NCBI RefSeq assembly: GCF_016617715.1
Contig: NZ_CP067225.1
Coordinates: forward strand, 3,106,001 to 3,170,000
DNA: 64,000 nucleotides
Direction of reading: 5' to 3'
From: Paracoccus sp. MC1862
Lineage (GTDB): Bacteria; Pseudomonadota; Alphaproteobacteria; Rhodobacterales; Rhodobacteraceae
Positions 18,390 through 29,530 of the stretch are shown piece by piece. Under the pieces are notes generated by a model. It was given only the letters and a program-made list of their open reading frames with translations. It made no database searches and was not told the origin of the DNA. Position 1 is the first letter of the stretch, and each line of letters starts with the position of its first letter. The translations under genes and the position numbers were made by a program.

Positions 18390-19330
18390 TTCAGCACGGC
18401 TTCCTTCACGGCGGCAGTGCCGTCGCCGCCTTCCAGCGTGGTGACGCCCGCCATCCAGCGCTCGATCAGGTCGGGCTTGTCGGCAAGGTAGGCCTCTGCC
18501 GCCTGCGGCCCGGTCATGGCGCCGTCAAGGATCAGCGCCATCAGCGCGTTTTCCATGTCCACGTCGAAGGTCAGTTGCGTCAGCAGCTTCGCGGCGTTGG
18601 GGCACTGGGCGACCCACTCCTTGCGGGCGAGCGTGTGGACGCTGGCGCCGCCAAAGTCTGGGCCGAACTCCGCGTCGCCCCCGGTCAGCCAGGTGATCTC
18701 ATGCGCCACGTTCATCGGATGCGGCGCCCAGGCGAGGAAGACCGTGGGCGTTCGCTGGCTGTCATTGCGCGCGACCTGCGCCAGCATCGCCTGCTCGCTC
18801 GATTCCACCAGTTCCCAGTCGCCCAGGCCGAATTTGTCCGCCTGGATCATGCCTGCGACCGACAGGTTCGCGGGCGCCCCCGGCTCGATGCCGTAGATGC
18901 GGCCTTCGAAGGCGTCGCGGTGCGCGTCGAGATCGGCGAAATCCGTGATCCCCAGCGCGCTGCCTGCCGCGTTGACGCCCAGCGTGAACCTGGCGCCCTC
19001 GAGGTTCACGGCCAATTCCTGCACCTGCCCCGAAGCGTCCAGATCGGCCCGGAAAGCCTGCTGCGCCGGCATCCAGTTGCCGAGGAAGGCGTCGATCTGT
19101 GCCGTCTTCAGCGCCTCGTAGCCGATCGGCACCGACAGCGAGCGCACGTCGGGCTCGTAGCCCAGCGCCTCCAGCAGCACATGGGCCACGCCGTTCGTCG
19201 CGGTGATGTCGGTCCAGCCGGGGTCGGACAGCCGGACGGTTTCGCAGGACGCATCCTCGGCCAGCGCCGGGGCGGCAAGGCCAAGCGCCAGGGCGGCGGT
19301 CAGGGCGGCGGAACGGGCGGGCAGGGGCAT
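18386..19330 (-). CDS. choX: periplasmic choline-binding protein ChoX
   Basis: The solute-binding protein of a choline ABC transporter. A signal peptide (about residues 1-24, cut after PALA) precedes the mature domain with DPGWTDITATNG near the N-terminus and the ligand-site aromatic pattern of ChoX/OpuAC-type proteins. 314 residues. It is the first gene of a two-gene operon with betC. The permease and ATPase genes that normally accompany choX are absent here, so they must be elsewhere. The 129-base gap to murB holds the divergent control region. Confidence 0.9.
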   Translation of the reverse strand: MPLPARSAALTAALALGLAAPALAEDASCETVRLSDPGWTDITATNGVAHVLLEALGYEPDVRSLSVPIGYEALKTAQIDAFLGNWMPAQQAFRADLDASGQVQELAVNLEGARFTLGVNAAGSALGITDFADLDAHRDAFEGRIYGIEPGAPANLSVAGMIQADKFGLGDWELVESSEQAMLAQVARNDSQRTPTVFLAWAPHPMNVAHEITWLTGGDAEFGPDFGGASVHTLARKEWVAQCPNAAKLLTQLTFDVDMENALMALILDGAMTGPQAAEAYLADKPDLIERWMAGVTTLEGGDGTAAVKEAVLK

Positions 19331-19459
19331 CGGGTCTCCGGTCTTGGGGCGCAGGGGCGTCGGTGTCGCAGGATGGTGGCGCGGGCGCCGGGGCATTGCA
19401 ACCGACTTGCCCGACGGGGGCGGCTGCCCTAGGCGGGGGCCGCCGAAAGGAGTATGCCG

Positions 19460-20377
19460 ATGACCAACCCTCCGCCCATCCGGGGCACGCTGACGCAGGA
19501 CCGATCCTTGGCCGAGCTGACCTGGCTGCGCGTGGGCGGCCCGGCCGACTGGCTGTTCCAGCCTGCCGACCGAGACGACCTGGCCCTGTTCCTGCGGAAC
19601 CTGCTGCCCGAGGTGCCGGTCTTCCCGATGGGCGTCGGCTCGAACCTGATCGTGCGCGACGGCGGCATCCGCGGCGTGGTGATCCGGCTGGGCCGTGGCT
19701 TCAACGGCGTCGAGGTCGAGAACGGGCTTGTCCATGCCGGCGCCGCCGCGCTGGACATGCATGTGGCCCGCCGCGCGGCCGAGGCGGGGCTGGACCTGAC
19801 CTTCCTGCGCACCATCCCCGGCACCATCGGGGGCGCGATCCGCATGAACGCGGGCTGCTACGGTTCCTATGTGGCCGACCATCTGGTGCAGGCCGAGGCG
19901 GTGACGCGGCAGGGTGATCTGCAGGTGCTGACCTCCGACGACCTGCGCTTCGCCTATCGCTCGTCGGCGCTGCCCGAAGGCTGGGTGCTGACCCGCGCCA
20001 GTTTCCGCGCCGAGGCCGGCGACCCGCAGGCGCTGGCCGCGAAGATGGAGGCGCAGCTTGCGAAACGCGACGCTTCCCAGCCCACGAAGGACCGCACCGC
20101 CGGCTCGACCTTCCGCAACCCGGCGGGCTACAGTTCCACGGGGCGGGCGGACGACAGCCACGATCTCAAGGCCTGGAAGCTGATCGAGGACGCCGGCCTG
20201 CGCGGCCACCGCCTTGGCGGGGCGCAGATGAGCGAGAAGCACCCGAACTTCCTGCTCAACACCGGCGGGGCCACGGCAGCCGATCTCGAGGACTTGGGAG
20301 AGCTTGTCCGCGCCCGCGTCCGCGCGGCCAGCGGCCACGACCTTGCATGGGAGGTCGTGCGGGTCGGCGAGCGCTGA
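19460..20377 (+). CDS. murB: UDP-N-acetylenolpyruvoylglucosamine reductase MurB
   Basis: An FAD enzyme that reduces enolpyruvyl-UDP-GlcNAc to UDP-MurNAc with NADPH. FAD-binding elements LRVGGPADW and [12 protein letters not shown] are in the N-terminal domain; [18 protein letters not shown] and GSTFRNP contain conserved catalytic/substrate residues. The second of two in-frame ATGs is chosen: AAAGGAG lies seven bases before it, but only one base before the first. 305 residues. Confidence 0.95.
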   Translation: MTNPPPIRGTLTQDRSLAELTWLRVGGPADWLFQPADRDDLALFLRNLLPEVPVFPMGVGSNLIVRDGGIRGVVIRLGRGFNGVEVENGLVHAGAAALDMHVARRAAEAGLDLTFLRTIPGTIGGAIRMNAGCYGSYVADHLVQAEAVTRQGDLQVLTSDDLRFAYRSSALPEGWVLTRASFRAEAGDPQALAAKMEAQLAKRDASQPTKDRTAGSTFRNPAGYSSTGRADDSHDLKAWKLIEDAGLRGHRLGGAQMSEKHPNFLLNTGGATAADLEDLGELVRARVRAASGHDLAWEVVRVGER

Positions 20378-20531
20378 TCGCGCAGAGCGTGTGTTCGCCG
20401 CGCGAACCCCCTTCCCCCGGCCACGGCTTTGTGACTATCATCACCGCATCGAACAGCGCCGTCCAAGGCGCGGCGAAACCGGGGGCGAAGATCCCCGAAT
20501 CAGTCCCCGGCTTACGGGGCGAAAGGCAGAT

Positions 20532-21464
20532 GTGGCGGGCAGGTCGAGCAGGACAGCCCACACCGTAGCGGTCCTGATGGGCGGCCCCTCGGCGGAACGA
20601 GAGGTGTCGTTGTCCTCGGGGCGCGGATGCGCGGATGCGCTGCGGGTGGCGGGGTATGAGGTGGTCGAGATCGCGCTCGGCCCGGATGACGGCGCGAGCC
20701 TGCCCCTGCGGCTGGCGGAAGCCTGTCCCGATGTGGTCTTCAATGCGCTGCATGGCCGGATGGGCGAGGACGGGCGCGTGCAGGGCCTGCTGGAATGGCT
20801 GGGCTACCGCTATACCCATTCGGGCGTGCTGGCCTCGGCGCTGGCGATGGACAAGACCCGCGCCAAGCAGGTCTTCCGCGAGGCCGGGCTGCCGGTCGTC
20901 GAAAGCGTGCTGGCCAGCCGCGAGGACGCGCGGGCCGAGCATCTGCTGCCGCCGCCCTATGTCGTGAAGCCGAATGACGAGGGGTCCTCGGTCGGCGTCT
21001 ATATCGTCCGCGAGGGCGACAATGCCCCGCCACTGTCTGACGATATGCCCGACGAGGTCATGGTCGAGGCCTATGCGCCGGGCCGTGAACTGACCGCGAC
21101 GGTGCTGGGCGACCGCGCGCTGGGCGTGACCGAGATCGTCACCGACGGCTGGTATGACTACGAGGCCAAGTATTCGGCCGGCGGATCGCGCCACGTGGTC
21201 CCGGCCGAGATCCCCGATCAGATCACCCGCGCCTGTCTGGATTACGCGCTGCGGGCGCATGACGCGCTGGGTTGCCAGGGCCTGTCGCGCACCGATTTCC
21301 GCTGGGACGACAGCCGCGGCCTGGACGGGCTGGTGATCCTTGAAACCAACACCCAGCCAGGGATGACGCCGACCTCGCTCGCCCCCGAGCAGGCGGCCCT
21401 TGCGGGCATCGATTTCCCCGCGCTGTGCCGCTGGATCGTGGAGGACGCGCTGTGTCGGGACTGA
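20532..21464 (+). CDS. ddl: D-alanine:D-alanine ligase
   Basis: An ATP-grasp enzyme that makes the D-Ala-D-Ala used by Mur[20 protein letters not shown] at the N-terminus, [24 protein letters not shown] and [12 protein letters not shown] are the family motifs. The GTG start is preferred because AAAGG lies six bases upstream and the protein is then 310 residues, as usual. The frame is open upstream to within murB but that part is not family-like. The 154 bases after murB show no gene. The 3' end overlaps ftsQ by 13 bases. Confidence 0.95.
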   Translation: MAGRSSRTAHTVAVLMGGPSAEREVSLSSGRGCADALRVAGYEVVEIALGPDDGASLPLRLAEACPDVVFNALHGRMGEDGRVQGLLEWLGYRYTHSGVLASALAMDKTRAKQVFREAGLPVVESVLASREDARAEHLLPPPYVVKPNDEGSSVGVYIVREGDNAPPLSDDMPDEVMVEAYAPGRELTATVLGDRALGVTEIVTDGWYDYEAKYSAGGSRHVVPAEIPDQITRACLDYALRAHDALGCQGLSRTDFRWDDSRGLDGLVILETNTQPGMTPTSLAPEQAALAGIDFPALCRWIVEDALCRD

Positions 21465-22471
21465 AGCATCTCACCCGGACCTTCCAGTCCGCGCGCCTGC
21501 CTGCGCCCATGCGCCGGGCGGGCGCGCGGCCGCAGCCCGCAACCACCCCGCGGCGGGAACCGGGGCCTTCGCGGCTGGCCTACCGGCTGAACCGGCTGTG
21601 GCTGACGCCGCTTTACCGACGGCTGTTCCGCGTGGGCATCCCGATCCTCGTGATCTGCGCCTTTGCCGGGGCGTGGCTGGCCGACGACACCCGCCGCGCG
21701 AACCTGACGGGCACGATGACGGCGATGGTGGACCGTATCCAGTCGCAGGAAGCCTTCATGGTCCACGGAATGCAGATCGAGGGCGCATCTCCTGCCGTGG
21801 ACAAGGCGCTGCGGGCCATGCTGCCGGTGACGCTGCCCGCATCCAGCTTCGACATCGACCTGCCCGAACTGCGGGCCGCGGCCGAGCGGCTGGACGCGAT
21901 CGAGAAGATGGAACTGCGGATCCAGCCCGGCGGGCTGTTGTCCGCCGTCGTGACCGAGCGGACGCCCGCGATCCTGTGGCGCCATGCGCGGGGGCTGGAC
22001 CTGCTGGACGCGGGCGGCCATCGCGTGGCCTCCGTCACCTCGCGCGACGTGCGGACCGACCTGCCGATGATCGCGGGCGAGGGCGCGGGCCGTCACGCCG
22101 CCGAGGCCTTGGCGCTGATCAACGCCATCGGCCCGATCCTGCCGCGCCTGCGGGGCCTGGAACGCATGGGCGAGCGGCGCTGGGACGTGGTGCTGGACGG
22201 CGGCCAGCGGATCATGCTGCCGACCGACCGGCCGCTGCCGGCGCTGAAAAGGGTTCTCGCCATCGACCGCGAGGACGGGCTGCTGGCCCGCGACGTGGTG
22301 GCGGTGGACATGCGCGACCCCGCGCGCCCCGTGCTGCGGATGGGGCTGACGGCGCAGAACACGCTGCGCCGCGCCGCCGGGCTGCCGGAACTGGACGCCC
22401 AGGGCAACGAGATCGACCCCGAGGACGGGGCGAAGACCGGCGCCAAGACCGCAAGCGCGTCGCGCGGCTGA
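21452..22471 (+). CDS. ftsQ: cell division protein FtsQ
   Basis: A bitopic membrane protein of the FtsQLB complex linking cytoplasmic and periplasmic division proteins. A long basic cytoplasmic N-terminus (about 55 residues) precedes one membrane span (about 58-78). The POTRA domain follows, with [20 protein letters not shown], then the FtsQ beta domain. The C-terminal tail is Ala/Glu/Lys-rich. The GTG is chosen since GGAGG lies seven to eight bases upstream. 339 residues. Confidence 0.92.
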   Translation: MSGLKHLTRTFQSARLPAPMRRAGARPQPATTPRREPGPSRLAYRLNRLWLTPLYRRLFRVGIPILVICAFAGAWLADDTRRANLTGTMTAMVDRIQSQEAFMVHGMQIEGASPAVDKALRAMLPVTLPASSFDIDLPELRAAAERLDAIEKMELRIQPGGLLSAVVTERTPAILWRHARGLDLLDAGGHRVASVTSRDVRTDLPMIAGEGAGRHAAEALALINAIGPILPRLRGLERMGERRWDVVLDGGQRIMLPTDRPLPALKRVLAIDREDGLLARDVVAVDMRDPARPVLRMGLTAQNTLRRAAGLPELDAQGNEIDPEDGAKTGAKTASASRG

Positions 22472-22496
22472 CGACAGGGACAGGGGGACGACGGGG

Positions 22497-23834
22497 ATGC
22501 GGGATCTTTACGAGGCTCAGCGGGCGATGCGGCAGGCGCGCCGCGCGGCGATGGCGCGGGGCGTGCTGGCGCTGCTGGACATCGGCACCTCGAAAGTCAC
22601 CTGCATCATCCTGGAGTTCGACGGCCCCGGCCAGTTCCGCGGGGCCGACGGGGTCGGACCGATGGCCGGGCAATCCTCGTTCCGGGTGATCGGCCAGTTC
22701 ACCACCCAGTCCCGCGGCGTCCGCTATGGCGAGATCGAGGCCATGGCCGAAACCGAGCGATGCGTCCGCCACGCGATCCAGGGGGCGCAGAACCAGGCCG
22801 GGCTTCGCGTCGATCACGTCATCGCCACCATCTCGGGCGGCCGCCCGGCCTCCTATGGCCTGGCCGGAGAGGTCCCGCTGCGTTCGGGCAAGGTGGCCGA
22901 GGCCGACATCGGCGCGGTCCTGGCCGCCTGCGAGGTCCCCGATTTCGGCCGCAACCGCGACGTGCTGCACGCCCAGCCGGTGAACTTCGCGGTCGATGCG
23001 CGCTCGGGGCTTTCGGACCCGCGCGATATCGTGGGCAACCGGCTGGCGGTGGACATGCACGTCCTGACCATCGACAGCACGACCGTGTCGAACCTGATCC
23101 ACTGCATGCGGCGCTGCGACCTGGAACTCGCGGGCCTCGGCTCGGCCGCCTATGCGGCCGGGCGCGCGGCGCTGGTCGAGGACGAACAGGAACTGGGCGC
23201 GGCCTGCATCGACATGGGCGGCGGCGTCACCGGCGTGTCGCTTTTCCTCAAGAAGCACATGCTCTTTGCCGATGCCGTACCGATGGGGGGCGAGCTGGTC
23301 ACCCGCGATATCAGCCAGGGATTGCGGGTGCCGATAACGGTGGCCGAATGGCTCAAGACCCGCCACGGCGGCCTTGAGGCGACCGGCCGCGACGACCGCG
23401 AGATGATCCCCGTCACCGACGGGAATCCCGACGACCAAGGGGGCGAGCGCCGGCATGTCAGCCGCGCCGACCTCATCGGCATCATGCGCCCGCGGGTCGA
23501 GGAAATCTTCGACGGCGTGCGCGAGATCCTGGACGCGGCGGGCTTCGACCAGATGCCCGCCCGCCAGGTGGTGCTGACCGGCGGCGGCAGCCAGATCCCC
23601 GGCCTCGACACGCTGGCCACGCGAATTCTCGGCTACAACGTGCGGATCGGGCGGCCCTTGCGGATACAGGGGCTGGCGCAGCAGCACACCGCCGCCTGCC
23701 ATGCCGCGACCGTGGGGCTGGCCCTGCACGCGGCCAATCCGCAGGACGAATGGTGGGACTTCGAGATGCCCGCCGAACGGGCCGGGGTCGCGGGGATCGG
23801 CCGGGCGATCCGGTGGTTCCGGGCCAATTGGTAG
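22497..23834 (+). CDS. ftsA: cell division protein FtsA
   Basis: An actin-fold ATPase that tethers FtsZ filaments to the membrane. [15 protein letters not shown] (about 22-36) is the phosphate-1 loop, [13 protein letters not shown] the phosphate-2 loop and [15 protein letters not shown] the adenosine motif. The C-terminus ends with an amphipathic segment, [13 protein letters not shown], the expected membrane anchor. 445 residues. It lies 25 bases after ftsQ and 197 bases before ftsZ. Confidence 0.95.
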   Translation: MRDLYEAQRAMRQARRAAMARGVLALLDIGTSKVTCIILEFDGPGQFRGADGVGPMAGQSSFRVIGQFTTQSRGVRYGEIEAMAETERCVRHAIQGAQNQAGLRVDHVIATISGGRPASYGLAGEVPLRSGKVAEADIGAVLAACEVPDFGRNRDVLHAQPVNFAVDARSGLSDPRDIVGNRLAVDMHVLTIDSTTVSNLIHCMRRCDLELAGLGSAAYAAGRAALVEDEQELGAACIDMGGGVTGVSLFLKKHMLFADAVPMGGELVTRDISQGLRVPITVAEWLKTRHGGLEATGRDDREMIPVTDGNPDDQGGERRHVSRADLIGIMRPRVEEIFDGVREILDAAGFDQMPARQVVLTGGGSQIPGLDTLATRILGYNVRIGRPLRIQGLAQQHTAACHAATVGLALHAANPQDEWWDFEMPAERAGVAGIGRAIRWFRANW

Positions 23835-24031
23835 GGGGGTGGCGCGGGCTGTCGCACCCGGTTGCACTATCGGCGGCATACCGCCAAAACCCGCCCCGGC
23901 CGGGCCTCGAATCGGCGGACGGCGGACGATTGGTAAGTGACGCGAGGGCTCAATCTGATACCTTCGCGGCAAAAGAGCAGATTCGACCGGGCGCCCGACG
24001 CTCCGGCAGGCAAACAGAAGGGCAGGCGGCG

Positions 24032-25627
24032 ATGAATCTCAACCTGATGATGAGTGACGACGAGGAACTGCGCCCGCGCATCACCGTCTTCGGCGTCGGC
24101 GGTGCCGGTGGCAACGCCGTCAACAACATGATCGAGAAGCAGCTTGACGGCGTGACCTTCGTGGTCGCCAACACCGACGCGCAGGCGCTGGCGCAAAGCC
24201 GTTCGGAAAGCCGCATCCAGCTTGGCCCCAAGGTCACCGAAGGGCTGGGCGCGGGGGCCAAGCCCTCGATCGGGGCCAAGGCCGCCGAGGAAACGATCGA
24301 GGACATTGTCGATCACCTGATGGGCGCGCACATGTGCTTCATCACCTGCGGCATGGGCGGCGGCACCGGCACCGGCGCGGCCCCGATCATCGCCCAGGCC
24401 GCGCGCGAGATGGGCATCCTGACCGTCGGCGTCGTGACCAAGCCCTTCCAGTTCGAGGGCAGCAAGCGGATGCGGCAGGCCGACGAGGGCGTCGAGAACC
24501 TGCAGAAGGTCGTGGACACCCTCATCATCATCCCCAACCAGAACCTGTTCCGCATCGCCAACGAGAAAACCACCTTCACCGAAGCCTTCGCCATGGCCGA
24601 CGACGTGCTGTATCAGGGCGTCAAGGGCGTGACCGACCTGATGGTGCGCCCGGGCCTCATCAACCTCGACTTCGCCGACGTGCGCGCGGTGATGGACGAG
24701 ATGGGCAAGGCCATGATGGGCGCGGGCGAAGCCACCGGCGACAACCGCGCGGTGGAAGCCGCCGAAAAGGCCATCGCCAACCCGCTGCTGGACGAGATCA
24801 GCCTGCATGGCGCCAAGGGCGTCCTGATCAACATCACCGGCGGCCACGACCTGACCCTGTTCGAAATGGACGAGGCGGCCGAGAAGATCCGCGAGAAGGT
24901 CGATCCCGAGGCCAACATCATCGTCGGCTCGACCCTTGATCCGTCGCTTGACGGCGCCGTCCGCGTCTCGGTCGTGGCCACCGGCATCGACAGCGCCGCC
25001 ACGACGGAGGCCCCCGCCCCCCGCCGCGGGCTGAAAGAGCCGCTGACCCAGCACCCGACCGTCGGCCGCGCCGCCGCCCCCGCCGTCCCCGAGGAGGCGC
25101 CGGCCCCCGCCCGCCGCAGCCCGGTCATGGAGGCTCCCGCCGCGCGTCCGGCCCCGGTCGCCGAGGAGCTGCCGGAACCCGCCTACCGCCCGACGACCCC
25201 CGAGCCCGCGCCCGAGCCGCGCGTCCAGATCCGCCCGGACACCCGCAGCATGGACCAGCGGCTGAACGACCCGGCCAGCGACTTCACCGCGCCCGCGCGG
25301 CCGCAATCCCCGCGCGCCGAACCCTCCGCCGCGGTCAAGGAGCGGCTGGACCGCGCCCTCAACCGCGACGGCAGCGCCGGCCGCCCCGCCGCGCCCGAGC
25401 CCACCACTGCGCAGGGCAGGATGTCGGGCCTTGGCCGGATGCTGAACCGCGTCGCCGGCACCTCCGCCGAGGCCGAGCGTCCCCGCCCCGAGACGATCGC
25501 CGAGCGGGTGAACGACCGCATGGCCCGCGCCCGCAAGGCCGAAGCGGATTTCGACGATCTCGCCTCGCCGGACGCAGGCCAGGACAACGTCGAGATCCCG
25601 GCCTTCCTGCGCCGTCAGGCGAACTGA
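24032..25627 (+). CDS. ftsZ: cell division GTPase FtsZ
   Basis: A tubulin-like GTPase that forms the Z ring. The tubulin signature GGGTGTG is at 109-115, and the N-terminal [14 protein letters not shown] and the T7-loop region ([11 protein letters not shown]) are conserved through about residue 315. Residues about 330-515 form a long Pro/Ala/Arg-rich linker typical of alphaproteobacteria, and the C-terminal peptide [14 protein letters not shown] fits the FtsA/ZipA-binding tail. 531 residues. The frame is open upstream but the ATG starting MNLNLMM is clear. The preceding gap has two GANTC sites. Confidence 0.97.
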   Translation: MNLNLMMSDDEELRPRITVFGVGGAGGNAVNNMIEKQLDGVTFVVANTDAQALAQSRSESRIQLGPKVTEGLGAGAKPSIGAKAAEETIEDIVDHLMGAHMCFITCGMGGGTGTGAAPIIAQAAREMGILTVGVVTKPFQFEGSKRMRQADEGVENLQKVVDTLIIIPNQNLFRIANEKTTFTEAFAMADDVLYQGVKGVTDLMVRPGLINLDFADVRAVMDEMGKAMMGAGEATGDNRAVEAAEKAIANPLLDEISLHGAKGVLINITGGHDLTLFEMDEAAEKIREKVDPEANIIVGSTLDPSLDGAVRVSVVATGIDSAATTEAPAPRRGLKEPLTQHPTVGRAAAPAVPEEAPAPARRSPVMEAPAARPAPVAEELPEPAYRPTTPEPAPEPRVQIRPDTRSMDQRLNDPASDFTAPARPQSPRAEPSAAVKERLDRALNRDGSAGRPAAPEPTTAQGRMSGLGRMLNRVAGTSAEAERPRPETIAERVNDRMARARKAEADFDDLASPDAGQDNVEIPAFLRRQAN

Positions 25628-25673
25628 CGGCCTGCCGCCGATCGCGACGGCGGCAAGGATCGACATGACAGCG

Positions 25674-25698
25674 AAAGGCCGCGCAAGCGGCCTTTTTT
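25674..25698 (+). terminator. intrinsic terminator after ftsZ
   Basis: AAAGGCCGC and GCGGCCTTT form a 9-bp stem closed by the stable tetraloop GCAA, followed by TTTTTTC. It separates the dcw cluster from lpxC. The 160 bases from here to lpxC show no gene and presumably hold the lpxC promoter. Confidence 0.85.
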
Positions 25699-25858
25699 CT
25701 TTCGTGAACGGTTGCTTGCGGGGAATGCCCTGTTCCGGCGCGCGGCGGCGGTCCATGTTACAAGGCGTCACAAATCGTTAATTGAGAGACTCCCCCCGCG
25801 GACCTACATCGATCCTGACACGGGAACCGTTGCGTTCCCCAACAAGACGGACAGGACG

Positions 25859-26797
25859 ATGCAAGCCACCCTCGCCACCCCCGCCCGCTTCAAGGGCGCC
25901 GGTCTCCACTCGGGGAAACCGGCCCGGCTGACCATCAACCCGGCCCCCGCCGGGCACGGCATCACGTTCCGCCGCACCGATCTGGGCGGCGCGCAGATTC
26001 CTGCGCGCTGGGATCACGTCGTTCCCTCGCCGCTCTGCAGCCTTCTTCAGGGCGAGGACGGCGTCACCGTCTCGACCGTCGAGCATGTCATGGCGGCGCT
26101 GGTCGGCACCGGCGTCCATAACGCGCTGATCGACATCGACGGGCCGGAAGTGCCGATCCTCGACGGCTCATCCGCGCCTTTCGTGGCAGGCATCCTCAAG
26201 GCCGGTTTGCGCCATTCGCCCGAGCCGCTGCGCGCCATCCGCGTCCTCAAGACGGTCGAGGTGCATGAGGGCGCGGGCTTTGCCCGGCTCTCGCCCGCCG
26301 ACAGCCTGCAGATGGATTTCGCCATCGACTTCACCGACGCGGCCATCGGGCGGCAGCAGAAGCGGCTCGACCTCGCCAATGGCGCCTTCCTGCGCGAACT
26401 GATGGATTCGCGCACCTTCTGCCGCCAGGCGGATGTCGAGGCGATGAGGGCGAATGGCCTTGCCCTTGGCGGCACCTATTTCAACGCCGTCGTGGTGGAC
26501 GGCGACCGGGTGCTGTCGCCCGGCGGGCTGCGTCACCGGGACGAACCCGTGCGCCACAAGATGCTGGACGCCGTGGGCGACCTCGCGCTGGCAGGCGCGC
26601 CGCTGCTGGCGCGCTACACCGGCAACCGTGCGGGCCATGCGATGACGAACCGCCTGCTGCGGACGCTGTTCGCCAATGACGACGCCTGGGAATGGACCAC
26701 CTGCACCCCCGAGATCGAGGAACAGCTTCCCGGCGCGGGCGTCATCGCCCAGCGGGCCACCGCGCCGGTTGTCGCCCGCGTCCGCGCTGTCGCCTGA
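25859..26797 (+). CDS. lpxC: UDP-3-O-acyl-N-acetylglucosamine deacetylase LpxC
   Basis: The zinc amidase of the committed step of lipid A synthesis. VEHVMAAL supplies the first zinc histidine (about residue 79), and H233-K-M-L-D237 supplies the second histidine and the zinc aspartate. The N-terminal GAGLHSGKPARL and FRRTDL are conserved. 312 residues. The ATG beginning MQATLATPARFKG is used in place of the longer open frame. Its place behind ftsZ is conserved in proteobacteria. Confidence 0.96.
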   Translation: MQATLATPARFKGAGLHSGKPARLTINPAPAGHGITFRRTDLGGAQIPARWDHVVPSPLCSLLQGEDGVTVSTVEHVMAALVGTGVHNALIDIDGPEVPILDGSSAPFVAGILKAGLRHSPEPLRAIRVLKTVEVHEGAGFARLSPADSLQMDFAIDFTDAAIGRQQKRLDLANGAFLRELMDSRTFCRQADVEAMRANGLALGGTYFNAVVVDGDRVLSPGGLRHRDEPVRHKMLDAVGDLALAGAPLLARYTGNRAGHAMTNRLLRTLFANDDAWEWTTCTPEIEEQLPGAGVIAQRATAPVVARVRAVA

Positions 26798-26964
26798 CGC
26801 GTGTGGCGGCCTGAAAAGGGCGGGCGCCGCGGTCACAACTGCCTGAACACAGGGCGACTTGCCCTTTTGCGCGGGTCCATGTTGTGTGCTAGGACAGCCG
26901 GGCCACGCGGGCGTTGACGGGTGCGGGGCACGCGACCGCAGGACGACGGACAGACAGGACGGAC

Positions 26965-27810
26965 ATGGCATTCAGCAAAACGCGCCTCGTGCTCATGGCA
27001 GTCGCGCTGTCTCTTTCGCTGGCGGCTTGCGGGCGCGGCGGCGCTGGCGCGACGTCCGAGCCGCTGGACAATTTCACCGCCGAGGAAATCTACAAGCGCG
27101 GCGAATACGAACTTGAGAATCAGAACCGTCCCCAGGACGCCGTCCGCTATTTCAGCGAGATCGAGCGGCTTTATCCCTATTCCGAATGGTCCAAGCGCGC
27201 GCTGATCATGCAGGCCTATTCGCATCACAAGGCCCGCCAGTATGACGAGGCGCGGGCCGCGGCCCAGCGCTTCATCGACAACTATCCGGGCGACGAGGAC
27301 GCGGCCTATGCCAAGTATCTGCTCGCGCTCAGCTATTACGACCAGGTGGACGAGGTCGGCCGCGACCAGGGCCTGACCTTCCAGGCCCTGCAGGGTCTGC
27401 GCGAGGTGATCGAGCAATATCCCGACAGCGAATACGCCCGCTCCTCGGTGCTGAAATTCGATCTCGCCTTCGACCATCTCGCCGGGAAAGAGATGGAGAT
27501 CGGCCGCTATTACCTCAAGCGCGGCCACCACACTGCCGCCATCAACCGCTTCCGCGTCGTGGTCGAAGAGTTTCAGACCACCACCCACACGCCCGAGGCG
27601 CTGATGCGGCTGGTCGAGGCTTATCTTGCGCTCGGCCTGACCGACGAGGCGCAGACGGCGGGGGCGATCCTCGGGCACAACTTCCGCTCGTCGCCCTTCT
27701 ACACCGACGCCTATGCCCAACTGCGGGGGCGGGGGCTGACGGCCACGCCGCAGGGCGACAGTTGGCTGACGCGGGTCTACCGCGAGGTGATCCAGGGCCG
27801 GTGGCTGTAA
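26965..27810 (+). CDS. bamD: outer membrane assembly lipoprotein BamD
   Basis: An essential lipoprotein of the BAM complex that inserts beta-barrel proteins into the outer membrane. A signal peptide ends in the lipobox LAAC with the lipidated Cys22. The remainder holds about five TPR-like helical repeats, including AEEIYKRGEYELE and YEVIEQYPDSEYA-type segments. 281 residues. The start ATG gives a normal lipoprotein signal. It lies 28 bases before recN, an order shared with many alphaproteobacteria. Confidence 0.94.
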   Translation: MAFSKTRLVLMAVALSLSLAACGRGGAGATSEPLDNFTAEEIYKRGEYELENQNRPQDAVRYFSEIERLYPYSEWSKRALIMQAYSHHKARQYDEARAAAQRFIDNYPGDEDAAYAKYLLALSYYDQVDEVGRDQGLTFQALQGLREVIEQYPDSEYARSSVLKFDLAFDHLAGKEMEIGRYYLKRGHHTAAINRFRVVVEEFQTTTHTPEALMRLVEAYLALGLTDEAQTAGAILGHNFRSSPFYTDAYAQLRGRGLTATPQGDSWLTRVYREVIQGRWL

Positions 27811-27838
27811 CGGCCGCGGGCCGGCGGGGAACGGGCGG

Positions 27839-29512
27839 ATGCTACGGACGCTGGACATACGCGACATCCTGCTGATCGACCGCTTGTCTCTGGATTTCGC
27901 GCCGGGGCTGAACGTGCTGACCGGAGAAACGGGTGCGGGCAAGTCGATCCTGCTGGACTGCCTCGGCTTCGTGCTGGGCTGGCGCGGCCGGGCCGAACTG
28001 GTCCGCGCCGGTGCGGCGCAGGGCGAGGTCACGGCCGTCTTCGACCTGCCTACCGAACACCCGGCGCGGACGGTGCTTGAGGACGCAGGCATCGAGGTCG
28101 AGGACGAACTGATCCTGCGCCGCGTCAACGCCGCCGATGGCCGCAAGACCGGCTGGATCAACGACCGCCGCGTCTCGGGCGAGGTGCTGCGGGCATTGTC
28201 CGACGCGCTGGTGGAACTGCATGGGCAGCATGACGACCGCGGCCTGCTGAACCCGCGCGGCCACCGGCTGCTCTTGGACGCTTTCGGGGCGCTGGACCTG
28301 TCGCAGGTCCGCGCCGCATGGACCGCCCGCCGGCAGGCAGCGACGGCGCTGGCCGAGGCCGAGGCGGCGCTGGAAGCCGCCCGGAAAGAGGAGGACTTCC
28401 TGCGCCATGCCGTGGCCGAACTGGAAAAGCTCGACCCGCAACCGGGCGAGGAGGCCACGCTCGATGTCGCCCGCCGCCAGATGCAGGCCGCCGAGCGGGT
28501 GCGGGGCGATGTCGCCCGCGCGCTGCAGATGCTGGCAGGGGCAGGGGCCGACCTCGGCGCCGAGGGGCTGATTGTCGAGGCGACCCGCTGGCTGGAAGGC
28601 GCCGCCGACAAGATCGGCGACAGTGACGAAGGGCTGTCCGAACCGCTGGTCGCCCTGTCCCGCGCTTCGATCGAACTGGGCGACGCCACCCGAGGGGTTG
28701 AGGACGCGCTGGCGCGCATGGACTTCGACCCCCGGACGCTGGAAGCGACTGAGGAGCGGCTTTTCGCCCTGCGCGCCCTTGCCCGCAAGCATGACGTGCT
28801 GCCGGACGATCTGGCGACGCTTGCCGCGGAACTCTCGACGCGCCTGCAGGCACTGGACGCGGGCGAGGCACGGATGGGCGAGCTTGAGCAGGCCGTCCGC
28901 GAGGCCGATGCCGCCTATGACGCGGCGGCGAAGAAGGTCAGCGCCGACAGGCGCGCGGCGGCAGGGCGGCTCGATACCGCCATGGCCGCCGAGCTTGCGC
29001 CCCTGAAGATGGAACGCGCCGTCTTCGAGACCCGCGTGACCGCAGGCGAGCCCGGTCCCGACGGCCGCGACAGCGGGGCCTTCACCGTCGCCACCAACCC
29101 CGGTGCCCCTGCCGGTCCGCTGGACCGCATCGCCTCGGGCGGCGAGCTTTCGCGCTTCCTGCTGGCGCTCAAGGTCTGCCTTGCCCGTGGCGGCGAGCCG
29201 CTGGTGATGATCTTCGATGAAATCGACCGCGGGGTCGGGGGCGCCACCGCCGATGCCGTCGGCCGCCGCCTCGCGCGGCTGGCAGAGGGCGCGCAGGTGC
29301 TGGTCGTCACCCATTCGCCGCAAGTCGCGGCCTTGGGGCAGCAGCATTTCCGGGTGGCCAAGTCGGTGGCGGATGGCGTCACCACCTCGCGGGTGGCGGC
29401 GCTGGACGACTCCGAGCGGGTCGAGGAGATCGCCCGGATGCTCGCCGGCGAAGAGATCACCCCTGCCGCCCGCGCCGCCGCCATCGCCCTGCTGACCTCC
29501 GCGCCCGCCTGA
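27839..29512 (+). CDS. recN: DNA repair protein RecN
   Basis: An SMC-like ATPase acting in double-strand-break repair. Walker A GETGAGKS is at 29-36. A central coiled coil (about 150-360) with alternating Ala/Glu/Leu heptads is followed by the ABC signature region GGELSRFLLA and Walker B MIFDEIDRGVGG. The C-terminal VTHSPQVAALG is the H-loop. 557 residues, normal. It is the last gene of this + strand block and converges on the next gene 18 bases away. Confidence 0.96.
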   Translation: MLRTLDIRDILLIDRLSLDFAPGLNVLTGETGAGKSILLDCLGFVLGWRGRAELVRAGAAQGEVTAVFDLPTEHPARTVLEDAGIEVEDELILRRVNAADGRKTGWINDRRVSGEVLRALSDALVELHGQHDDRGLLNPRGHRLLLDAFGALDLSQVRAAWTARRQAATALAEAEAALEAARKEEDFLRHAVAELEKLDPQPGEEATLDVARRQMQAAERVRGDVARALQMLAGAGADLGAEGLIVEATRWLEGAADKIGDSDEGLSEPLVALSRASIELGDATRGVEDALARMDFDPRTLEATEERLFALRALARKHDVLPDDLATLAAELSTRLQALDAGEARMGELEQAVREADAAYDAAAKKVSADRRAAAGRLDTAMAAELAPLKMERAVFETRVTAGEPGPDGRDSGAFTVATNPGAPAGPLDRIASGGELSRFLLALKVCLARGGEPLVMIFDEIDRGVGGATADAVGRRLARLAEGAQVLVVTHSPQVAALGQQHFRVAKSVADGVTTSRVAALDDSERVEEIARMLAGEEITPAARAAAIALLTSAPA

Positions 29513-29530
29513 ACCCTCAGGCCGCCGCGG

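Noticed and set aside
20378..20531. Possible small RNA or leader between murB and ddl
   Set aside because: Several short GC hairpins but no promoter or U-tract; the stretch is best seen as spacer and ddl leader.
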